From positions 2,356,001 to 2,420,000 of the forward strand of contig JAECYW010000010.1 in the NCBI GenBank assembly GCA_023014335.1: 64,000 nt of DNA, written 5' to 3'. Source of the DNA: Galerina marginata. Taxonomy: Eukaryota > Basidiomycota > Agaricomycetes > Agaricales > Galerinaceae. Position numbers and translations under genes: made by a program. Numbering within the stretch: the first letter of the stretch is position 1; each line of letters begins with the position of its first letter. Shown here piece by piece: positions 36,101 through 43,085 of the stretch. Under the pieces are notes generated by a model. That model had not been told where the DNA came from and searched no databases. It was given only the letters and a program-made list of their open reading frames with translations.

Positions 36101-38044
36101 GAAGCGTAGTTGCTTGACTGATTGAGCGTGTCGTAGCACTTGGAAAAACATGTTGCAGTGATCAACAACTTGAAGTGATCTCCTATCCAAAATTTGTGCA
36201 GCCAGTTCCTCGAGTTCCTGAATTTTGAGGATGATAAATTGGATTTGATTCATGAATTCTGGGTGAATTGAAAGAAGACCATCTTTGATGGGTACAACAT
36301 CAGTGTCCATCTTGAGTGAATGAGCCCCAAGGTGATGTGCTGCTTGTGCCAGAGTGAATGAACGATCCTGGATGATCATGGAGGTATGTTCAAAGAAAAA
36401 CTTAGCTATATCATCAAGAGAACCCATGATGAAATTAGAGGTGAATCTTGAAGAATGAAAGCTGATACCGGCCAGGTAGAGGCGTCTCCCACAGTGTCCA
36501 CCTATGTAACGAACCTCTAGTAAGGTACGTCACTATGTGGGGAGTTAACGCCTAAGACAATCTGGCGGGCTTTGGTGAGTAGACCTAGGAGTAATCCTAC
36601 AGTCTGAGGGCGAACAGAGAAGCTGAGATCGGTCAGAGGATTACGCTTTGATGAAGCTAGATCTCTCAGATCTGGGTCTCGGAGAATGCTAAGACTCGGA
36701 ACTCTATATTCAAACCTTACACCTGATGCGTGCGCCTCTGCTCCCAGGTAGTACTAGGTTGGCAGGGGCTAGCAAGCAACTTAGGCTTATCGGATATGAA
36801 TGTAAGAAGATAATATTCAATGATGTGACAAGTAACACTATATCTACTCCAAGAGTCACATAAGGTGACTCTCAGGTAACAGAGGATACTTTACAGTCCA
36901 TATATGAAGTAGATAGAAAGGAAATGCAGTAGACAGCAGGAGGGACTGCCAGGGACTGGAAGCATGTGTTACAAGCTCGCCCGTAGTGGATATACTTACA
37001 TGGATATGAATTTACAAAAATGACCAGTGGCTAGGCAAGAGAAGCACCTTCGACGACCTTTTTGCACTGGATCCAGACCTTTACTGTCACCTTCTTACCA
37101 TTAAACACTCGCCTAGAATTGTTGAGGATCTCTCGTTTTACTTCACCATTACCGTGGAGGGTGAGGCTATTTTTAAAAATAGTCCAATTGAACAATCTAA
37201 TTCAATCTGTTATAACTAGATTATGGAGTGACAAAAACGGTGGACCTCATCCCAAATGGCCAGCATATTGCCGTCACCACGGAGAACAGGCTGCATTATA
37301 TCGACCTTGTCGCCCGTTACCGCCTGAATGCACAGATCAAGCGCCAGAGTAAAGCTTTTCTCCGGGGTCTGTCACAAGTCATTCATATGAGTTGGTTGAA
37401 GTGTGTTTTTCACGACATTCCTTTATTTCAATTGTTTAATAATGAGAAAACAATCGACAGGATGTTTAATCAGACAGAACTCCAGATCCTCATTGGGGGT
37501 GCCACTGGCCCGATCGACTTGGACGACCTCCGGCGCCATACAACTTATCAAGGGAATTACCACAACCACCACGAGACGATAATCATATTTTGGCGGGTAG
37601 GTCGCGCTGTTTTGTTATTGCCGATGTACCCAGATGTCCGCTTACAATTACCAACCTAGGTCGTTAATTCCTTCCACTCATGGCAAAAACAGGCTTTACT
37701 AGGGTTTGTGACGAGCTGCAGTCGTCCACATGCATTGTAGGTGGTGCTTTGCTCCGATGTCTGCTCTTACAAACTTATGCTACTTCGTAATCCAGAGGAT
37801 TCAAAGAACTCGTTCCGAATTTTTCAATACGCGACACTGGATCTGATGAAACCCGGCTACCAACTTCTAGCACATGCGTTAATCTCCTCCGAGTGAGAGA
37901 GACGTTCCTTAATTTCCCTTTATGTCGCATCGGGCTGACGTGTGTTTCCTTACGGCTTAGCTTCCTGCATACAAAAGCGAGCGTCAACTTCGCGAAATGT
38001 TGCTGGAAGCCATTACTTCCAGGGCTGGGTTTGATTCGTCGTAA
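27131..38044 (+). CDS. HECT E3 ubiquitin ligase, UBE3C/Hul5 type, copy 1 (retroelement in intron 9)
   Basis: Fifteen exons give 991 residues: 27131-27368, 27425-27527, 27577-27742, 27802-28597, 28654-28957, 29016-29096, 29162-29497, 29563-29702, 29759-29862, 37028-37160, 37220-37400, 37461-37596, 37660-37736, 37796-37892, 37961-38044. An IQ-type helix (AVKIQAWWRRMLEIRAAKK) near residues 20-40 and a C-terminal HECT domain match UBE3C/Hul5. Such ligases take ubiquitin from an E2 onto a cysteine and extend chains on proteasome-bound substrates. The catalytic cysteine is codon 37875-37877 (STCVNLL, residue 959), 32 residues from the end. LPNF-type motif LVPNFSIRD and LDDLRRHTTY are present. Intron 9 is 7165 bp because an LTR element lies in it in antisense. 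No exon is damaged, so the gene may still work if the intron is removed. Confidence 0.85.
29866..29870 (+). repeat. Left target-site duplication of LTR element (AGCTC)
   Basis: AGCTC abuts the TGTAAC start of the left LTR and is repeated at 36974-36978. Joining the flanks restores GTAAGCTCGCCCG, which matches the intron 9 start of HECT copies 2 and 3. Confidence 0.92.
29871..30339 (-). repeat. LTR (3' LTR in element orientation)
   Basis: 469 bp, beginning TGTAACGAAC and ending GTGTTACA on the + strand. Read base by base it is the same as 36505-36973. Confidence 0.93.
30340..30355 (-). other. Polypurine tract of LTR element
   Basis: On the minus strand this reads GAAAGTGGGGGGCTC directly before the LTR start TGTAACA. 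Plus-strand DNA synthesis normally begins at such a tract. Confidence 0.75.
30356..31123 (-). other. 3' untranslated region of LTR element
   Basis: About 770 bp between the stop of the large ORF and the polypurine tract. It is A-rich on the + strand. A 75-codon minus ORF (30855-31082) has no recognisable match. Part of it (about 30965-31030) resembles 31125-31190 inside the large ORF, so the repeat structure of the ORF extends past its stop. Confidence 0.5.
31124..36427 (-). CDS. 1767-residue repeat-built protein of LTR element, function unknown
   Basis: One uninterrupted frame from ATG 36427 to the stop at 31124. Residues 1-130 look helical and ordered (start MGSLDDIAKFFFEHTSM). Then follow about 1200 residues rich in Ser, Pro, Thr and Arg. 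Three diverged repeats are seen near residues 318-425, 530-640 and 1070-1120; each has a core of the type P-x-LVT-x-x-x-x-TA-x-S-x-x-G-V-x-N-x-PR-x-PL. The motif PRFRSPS occurs three times. Near the C-terminus hydrophobic stretches occur around residues 1377-1400 (VVSLIVPLLALNAAL), 1443-1460 and 1671-1692 (CLILLILHFGKLWGYIL). No gag, protease, RT, RNase H or integrase motif is present. Such length without a stop argues for recent or present selection. An envelope-like or structural role is only a guess. Confidence 0.7.
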   Translation of the reverse strand: MGSLDDIAKFFFEHTSMIIQDRSFTLAQAAHHLGAHSLKMDTDVVPIKDGLLSIHPEFMNQIQFIILKIQELEELAAQILDRRSLQVVDHCNMFFQVLRHAQSVKQLRFAWDVVLDRFRLVVKQLINDISPRSATWTASHGCRTSSKPSSTPALPPSHSVAQDGYLQTRRPVTKQGSSIHTHSAQVQRVNVTHPTPLEPRDINKSLDGISIPLPLLEDAAESPDLEFGKAPAMLEVREALDRSEAEPLVNPLYVRFPVLPRRTSSCVPPDTSPARNNDHRSPVVPHPIQPRFRSPSSSRNSLLASSDGHCRDRSTLCCPTIAGTPLLVTGTRCTARSTAGMDNQPREPLTLSSSSPRPPSSTSVSLTEPSERLILATPRDSPSRFTDHEHRQSSNTTGKSEGGGEWRQESSCPTVNTNLPPFPMPGADLVSNTATPRGPFPSSLPSTSRHTVFSRPTNSMTSSPKLQVAGNVHENRFGRPGVLRGVQAKEEQMLQDTISGYQRHNEPVQLLARRKNHQGRSQDHEVLEVPPSITVVPALVTDTLNTAGSTAGVDNHPRKPLASPSRSLRAPSVTSSSLTEVSKPLELSPVPQTLSSIVTNHENRRRSIATRKSDAAGESRLSERELLRSSCHAPAIAAVPILVTALPTSSTLHNHPSSSPPPFPFESLNPSDVEDKQRYNDQQGEVWTADWPPISLSPPTTIPAALSSASQLTSDVTTTTQIWTSKSLSCRSAHDLGRSTRTVSSTSTWTPSLIPTCRNPQMEDVQKTTEEVREDKPLSSSLRKVNGRNERGSDRHEVSICSAITFVSFSACLSSPEPSTEAGIVTTLSWDQNARGSSCSIATPPFVDTRFRGIAGSPRAATPIRRPPTSSFVAKVSHSATFHRPRPVEPRFRSPSNLFGPCSLLQLFARITTYGSDSDERGSQHELPPDPLVALVYGNYAPPPTGLPTNQVTQSCSASLTDSRHQLNLALGTVVINTTNARDAGRASRCTGQDENTAASLPSPPMTSCATPATPTRRNSAAEGEENELEMVRTHSTRPRNNHLVCFSPDSTTSITARSRSRQDRGVQDSTPSIAATLFLVTGSLSTARSPVGVVNRPRRPLTLVVNSTSTFRRSNVDEKSLQQLGTPEDLELQVIYTPLVCWNPTLKDAQTRRTTPPSQTLQTVGPAFICWNQRETKCPPVSVAWLPPARSIQPRFRSPSRPSVTTTPSPSSLDASAVELDFCSPSSPPSSLEPKPHSSTQLPYLRSLCYTPVPSVTATQTLQPESPNNVTANAGGVSRRMFKCEDLTALEHRPLYLAGCSSPIQWISMYSQCSSLTAVNAKHCQDSDSMGKKKAGGVKRNMDGLGYGLLPQAPRIIQLVCTTNAIDSIYHGPCPPPFHPLLPSLVVSLIVPLLALNAALELWNQSTRNSLSSVLMALRMELWSAVVPSTPPIEAIQSPAFTTWYSLVLAIHLHLCSLSGIRSCLLKPGGITTFPSALLNTAFHWLGLCFKDQTLEASIKHPLYPASAVNSTQLRGFPPNLLYQPGGSALRSSPGHKLIMPQPFRHVQDLNSTMFAICIDPNLREIGWWWGGNRKSDAKWSKWRAKTWYISATRTPIVTIIFAAENPHSNDLSNYSNITIRPFLDPEVLNVFPETSPQCSTPALFASIVIGSFERSQLHLFNDSWRLLIRPIHAALCLILLILHFGKLWGYILNTSVDFNVQDTYGKLLTPSFQQAPIRQFTPPTPAAVVAFVSHVARLIADNRGRVWRLFLVYRKAQIHSFLPIA
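36428..36504 (-). other. Leader of LTR element, primer site unresolved
   Basis: 77 bp between the 5' LTR and the ATG. In element direction it begins TAGGTGGACACTGTGG, and 31 nt in it carries GGCCGGTATCAGC. The second recalls the initiator-tRNA primer site of copia elements but is displaced; the first has TGG four bases in. Neither can be assigned with confidence. Confidence 0.45.
36505..36973 (-). repeat. LTR (5' LTR in element orientation)
   Basis: 469 bp, same sequence as 29871-30339 as far as can be read by eye, ending ACA before the second AGCTC. Confidence 0.93.
36974..36978 (+). repeat. Right target-site duplication of LTR element (AGCTC)
   Basis: Second AGCTC, directly after the LTR end and followed by the rest of HECT copy 1 intron 9. 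Confidence 0.92.
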
Positions 38045-39578
38045 ATAGTAACGAATTTGTCGGTTATCGAGTAAACGCTTTGCTTTTTTCCTCATTCATC
38101 TCAAAGAATGCATAAGACGGTTGGTTGATTGCCTGGGTACTTTCTCCATTGACATCCGGCTTGCAAATGCACAGCGCCATTGAGAATGGCGCTGAAGTAA
38201 TAAATCTTTATCCGAAACTGACGTGCAGTTATCCAGGTGGATGTTCTCCTTTGTTATCTGCTGCTGACCTAGACGAAGATCCTAGGATGTTGTTGCAGAG
38301 AGAGATGTTGAGTTGGGCCCAAACTTAAGGAATTAGATCAAATGATATGCTATTTACGGCGTTATTGAACTTTGACAACCGATGGTCTAACGCGTACGAT
38401 ACTGAATTTAGCGCACCTCTAAGCATGATGCAACCGAAAATAGGCGCGGGTCGATTCCGACCTGAGGAGTAAGGGGTATGAGGTTGGTTGACCCCACGAC
38501 CTACCCTTTAACTGATTCATGAGCCGTAATCGCGTAATCATTTGCCTTAGCAGTCTACAACCGTGTTCAACTCCTTTTTTTTGTCATAGCCACCATGTCC
38601 GAACATTCATCAACCTTTTCACGCTTCCACCAAGTATGATTCAGACGCGGGACTTGACAAAGAAAGGATCGTTCATGTATGTATTCCTCTTCGCATCCCA
38701 ACTCGAATTTCTGTTGAACGCCTAAACAAAATGCCGATTTGGACCGTGGTATCCGCTCCTCCATTCCTACATCTAACGCTGTTACATCCACACCGCGAAC
38801 CGACCCCGTGTAAGTGATACGCCTGTGTCTGCCTCCTTGTGCGGGTAACAGAATCGTCCTCCTACTCAGCACTTTCCGTTACCCACTCTCTCCTAGTACG
38901 GCCTGTGGTCATAAAGCCAACTAACGGACAGCCATGGCTGGTTTTGTCGGCAGCTACTTCATGCTGACTTTGCTTTAATTCGGCCGTAGATCTCAATTAA
39001 ATGTAGCTGGTCAGCGTGTCTAAGGCTGCGATTCTGAAGTAGACTGTTTCTCTGACTTTCAGGGACTGTGTACCGAGGTTGGGGGTGGGTTGTGCTCACG
39101 AACCGCAGCTTGGTTCATCCTTAGTCTGATTAGCTATTTAGTGTTAGAAGAACTTCCGTGAACATTTGTTTGATATTAAATATATGTTTACATTGTCAAC
39201 GTCAACTGCAGTTAATTTAACCACGGGTTTTCCTCGTTGTAGTTGTCAAGGTGAAGTAATTTCCTTTGAATTTCCTTTAAATTTTGGGTAATCAAATCTG
39301 TGCAATTCAACGACTTTAACTTCCTTCCAGCAGCCCAATGTGTTAGAGACTTGATTATAACTTGTTTTTCTCATATTTTTTGAATGAAGAGGCGCAGAAC
39401 AGATGAAATCGTCGACGACGTTACGAGGAAGGATACACGAAGGATAGTCGGCATTTGGCCAATTCGGAACATTGGCACGAGGGTTTTAAAATTAAATCGC
39501 AAGTATGAACTATTATACTGTTTGAATATTATGAGTGGAAGGCTGAAACCAACATAAGATTTTTTGTTGGAGATAGGA
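38045..39578 (+). repeat. Downstream flank of HECT copy 1 and start of repeat unit
   Basis: No gene seen. About 38930-39430 is a diverged relative of the block at 3460-3870 and 10900-11325 (GCTGACTTTGCTTTAATTCGG, CGAACCGCAGCTTGGTTCA, GATGAAATCGTCGACGA), so each unit carries this block ahead of its GC-box/E-box. Confidence 0.5.
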
Positions 39579-39623
39579 GCGCGTCGCGTCATTCGGATAG
39601 GTCACGTGTTGCGTGTCGATCAA
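39579..39623 (+). promoter_or_regulatory. Composite GC-box/E-box motif 7
   Basis: GCGCGTCGCGTC (39579-39590), 12 bases (the only copy not at 11), CACGTG (39603-39608), 9 bases, GATCAA. Confidence 0.55.
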
Positions 39624-41538
39624 ATTTCTCGAATCCCGTTGACACAGTCATATCCTCTCTCTCTTTCCTCTCGCTCTCGGTCCTCTGTGGTATGACAAAT
39701 TCTGTTCGTCCTGTTGTCGATATTGTCTGGCCATCTCAAGCGTAAGGCCATCTTCGACTTTGAGATTTTAAAGGTCCCAACAACGCTTGCGACGTGTCAG
39801 ACTGAGCAATTTTTTTTCCCGTGTTGCCTCCCTTTGTTGGCTCGTCACGATCTCTTCGATGTCATTCGATAAGCTCTGGAGTTCAGGTGAGCAACAAGCA
39901 TCCTTTTGGCCATAACTTTCAGCTGATTTTTCTCAAAACCAGGCCGAACGCCCTCTCTTCCAGGACTGCGATCCTTCCAAGTCCCACAAATGCGCTGATT
40001 TCGCATCATTATTGGAATCACAACACGAGCTTAGTGGAGGAACGAGGGGAATAGGTACGTACCTACTAGCTCGTTGCATCCTCTGATGTCGAAGCTTAGC
40101 GCACATCGCCATTCTATAGCTCACAGCCGGTGCTAGTCTGCTTCGATCCAAGTTCCTCCCGCACCTGGCCTCGACCCCTTCGTCTCGACCTCCTCCTTTA
40201 GGATCGGTATTGTCAGCGTGCAGCTGAAAAGCTTCTTTTAGGTCACTTTGAGGCAGATTTGTCAATCGCATCGCTCTTGGACAACGGGGAGGGTGTCCTG
40301 CAACCCTCTCCCGTTCGCGATTTTAGACCAGGCCCAGCTGCAGGCTCCGCCACTATCGTCAACCATCGACTGCTCGCTTCCGCACTCAGAAACCCTGGAT
40401 TCACCCCTGTGGTGCCGCACGACGCTATCATCTTGAAGGAATAGCGGCACCAATACGAATGCGAGAAGTCAATGCATGAACGTGCGACAGTCACCTCCCC
40501 ACCCTCCCTCAACCGCAGTCACAGCTCGTCCCGTCTCCCAGCTCGCCCTTCTCACTGGGTTTCGGTGTAAACCGTCTGTTCGCGATTGGTCCTCGCCACC
40601 CCCTGTCTCTAAAATCTCACCCATCATCCCCGCTCCCTGGGAGGATGCGGATTTTCAGGAATTTCTCATTCCAATCTACTCGTTTGCCATCGTCGCAGCC
40701 CTCCCACGGCGCACCGTCTTTATCTCTGTCCATCTTAGCTCCGGGGCGGGTCGTATGACCTTCGGCCCTTTGTTATGGACATGTCATATCATAAGCTTTG
40801 GCGCGGGAGGGACTTTGTCACCTTCGTGGGTCGGGCGTACTCGTCTGGGGAGGGGAGGGGCGATATAGCAAGCTGATTACTCTTTTTTTTTTTCCAACTT
40901 CGTTCACGATCTCCCGGATGTAGTCGTGAGTTCTAGATTTCCGGCAAGCGAGTACGCCAGCCCTTGTAGATTACAGCTTTCTATCTACTTCTGTATGTAG
41001 AATCGTGTCTCGCATGTGTCCCGCATGTGTCCTTTATGTATGTAGTGCAAGTAGGGTTACCGTCTCTGTTGAGACGAGTCTTCGTTTAAAGCAAATTGAG
41101 AGGTGATCGATCTGACTGGAAATACAAGTGGAGTCGCGTTTGGAATGCAAGGTCGATCACTAACACAGTCGTACAGCGAAAAAAAATTCTGTCCGCCCTT
41201 TCCCCCCTCTCACGTTCTGCTTTGTCATTTACGCGCTTTTCCACCTGTTTTGACAGCCTGCTACTGAGATACCGACTGCCTTAGACTATAGTAATATTTT
41301 CCATGTGCTCTCAATGTGCTCTTCAAAGCTTCAAGCTTCAAGCTTCAGCAGTCATCTGAGATCTCAATCCATGCGCGGATTTCGTGGGCGTTCAAGTTAG
41401 TACCGCTTAGCCGACTTATTTGCATACTGCTCTGTAAGTCAAGGAAGTCTCCTGAACACGTTATTTAGATAAATTTTCTGAAAGCAATCATATTATCAAT
41501 AAAAGAGCAAAGTGTTGATTTTGTGAATACTAATAGGG
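39624..41538 (+). repeat. Body of repeat unit 7
   Basis: An exon-like segment KSHKCADFASLLESQH (about 39980-40030) precedes an intron-like module at about 40054-40118. A palindrome block lies at 40749-40760. From 40960 the sequence parallels 22960 onward. No gene supported. Confidence 0.5.
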
Positions 41539-41586
41539 GCGCGTCGCGTCGTCGTGTCAATCACGTGCGGCTTTGTTTGGGATCAA
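41539..41586 (+). promoter_or_regulatory. Composite GC-box/E-box motif 8
   Basis: GCGCGTCGCGTC (41539-41550), 11 bases, CACGTG (41562-41567), 13 bases, GATCAA. About 1.5 kb upstream of HECT copy 2. Confidence 0.55.
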
Positions 41587-42861
41587 ATTTCATTTCGGAT
41601 CCAATCATCCATCCCCGCCCTCCCAATGCCATTTTCCATGTCCGTTTCCTCTATGGAAGATTCTCTTCCAACATTCTATTGGTCGTCAGATTCACTTGTG
41701 GCCTCTGTTTACGGGGAACTTTGACTATCCTAGCGACTCCTGTGACACCCCCTGTCTTTCTTGCTTGCCTCTTTGTCTATCCGACTGCCAAGTCGGGCTT
41801 TTCACAATCTCTTGGATGTCGTAGCGTAAGTTTTAGGTCAAGGTGAGAAGAAAATTCTCTTGGAACTGCATCATTTGCTGATCTTTTCAAAGAACGTGGC
41901 TCCTATCATAATGCGCCCTTTTTTATGGCGAACACGTCGATCTCGCGTCACTGGAACGCAACACAGGTCTTCATTGGAGGAAGGAGGATGCTAAGTAGGT
42001 GTCCCGTACTTTTATTTTCTCCGGATTTGAAACTGAACGTACTTTCTCGTTCTGTAGCTCGTCGTCGGTATCGCTCCTCCCACTTCAAGATCTGGCGATC
42101 GTTGCACTTCAAACACGGGCTTACTGCATTCCAGACATTTGTCTCTCTCCAGGCTCCGGAGTTTCCTTGTTTGTCTTTTGGTCTAGAGCTGGATTGCACC
42201 GTCCTTGACGACTTCGCCCTCTTTTCCTAATCTACTCGACCGTCGTCGTCGAAGTTCTCCCGCTCGTACCTCATTCCCCTCTGTCCTTATTAGCCCCAGG
42301 GCGGGTCGTATGACCGCTGGCCCTGGCGTAGGGACATACCGCGGTGGTTAACCAAGTACTGCGGGAGAGTTCTCGTCATGTTTGCGAATCGGGTGTATGA
42401 GAACTGACTTTGCTGTATCAATACTGATAAGATACGAAGCCCCGCGCGGTTTTGTCTTCCTTATGCCCTACTTCTTCATTCGAACTGGAATTGGGTTATT
42501 TTGTGGAAGAGCAATCGAAGAGGTACGTACTTTGCAGCTTCTATTTAATCTGACTGAACTTCCTATAGCTCATTGGTATTTTTCAAAAAATCCATTTATT
42601 GTCCATTGTGGCCACACGTTGTTGCTATTGCTCTTCCCAATGCGAGACCAGCTCTTTCTTCCTGACCCATCGACCTTTCCGCCGTGCATACCTGCCATCA
42701 TGTCCGCGATGCTCGTCGCCTCCTCGATTTGTCGTCTGACCGCATAGATCGAACCGCATTTATCAGCCATCGATCGATGGTACAACCTGTCGATTTAGTC
42801 CTTCTAAATTTAGTCCTATTTTTGTCTGAATGAAATACTTCTTCAATATTGAGTTTATTAA
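41587..42861 (+). repeat. Body of repeat unit 8, upstream of HECT copy 2
   Basis: Contains the KTHERADLA-type exon remnant in shortened form (EHVDLASLE), intron-like modules at about 41998-42057 and 42525-42569, and a palindrome block at 42304-42315. No gene supported. Confidence 0.5.
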
Positions 42862-43085
42862 GTAGCCGTCAAAAGGTTCATCCACAATCCTGTCTCACGA
42901 AAGGTCAGTCGCCCTCGCCAACACAATAAAATTAGAAACATGCGCCTTGGCTAACGTAACAACTTCTCTGACAGGGAAAGCGCGGTTGTTGTTTTTTACT
43001 ATTCGTTATCTTTAATCGATACCATCATTGGGCTCCCCATCTCCGTTCAAAACAGTCGACGACTGTCACCTCCGGCCAGAAAGAT
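42862..43085 (+). promoter_or_regulatory. Conserved upstream region of HECT copy 2
   Basis: Aligns with 26911-27130: GTCAAAAGGTTCATCCAC, CAACACAATAAAATTAGAAA, GCTAACGTAACAACTTCTC and ATCGATACCATCATT in the same order and spacing. Confidence 0.5.

Larger units (their letters stand above)
29871..36973 (-). mobile_element. Non-autonomous LTR retrotransposon with a giant non-gag/pol ORF
   Basis: The element is 7103 bp, with two 469-bp direct LTRs (TGTAAC...GTTACA) and a 5-bp target duplication. A G-rich polypurine tract beside the left LTR and the single long ORF both set the direction to minus. No protease, reverse transcriptase (no YxDD), RNase H, integrase or CCHC knuckle can be seen in either strand's long frames. 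It would therefore need enzymes from another element. The tract AAAGTGGGGGG resembles those of Ty1/copia elements, but assignment to a superfamily is uncertain because no pol exists. The element lies antisense in intron 9 of HECT copy 1. Confidence 0.88.

Noticed and set aside
31124..36427. The 1767-codon minus-strand ORF as a retroviral-type gag-pol polyprotein
   Set aside because: No YxDD, protease D-T/S-G, integrase zinc finger or DDE spacing, RNase H motif or CCHC knuckle could be found on reading the whole translation.
36428..36504. A definite tRNA primer-binding site for the LTR element
   Set aside because: Two weak candidates are present, but neither is at the usual distance with a clear match to a tRNA 3' end.
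27131..38044. HECT copy 1 as a pseudogene destroyed by the retroelement
   Set aside because: The insertion lies inside an intron. Every exon boundary, phase and the catalytic Cys are intact; the summed coding length of 2976 nt is a multiple of three.
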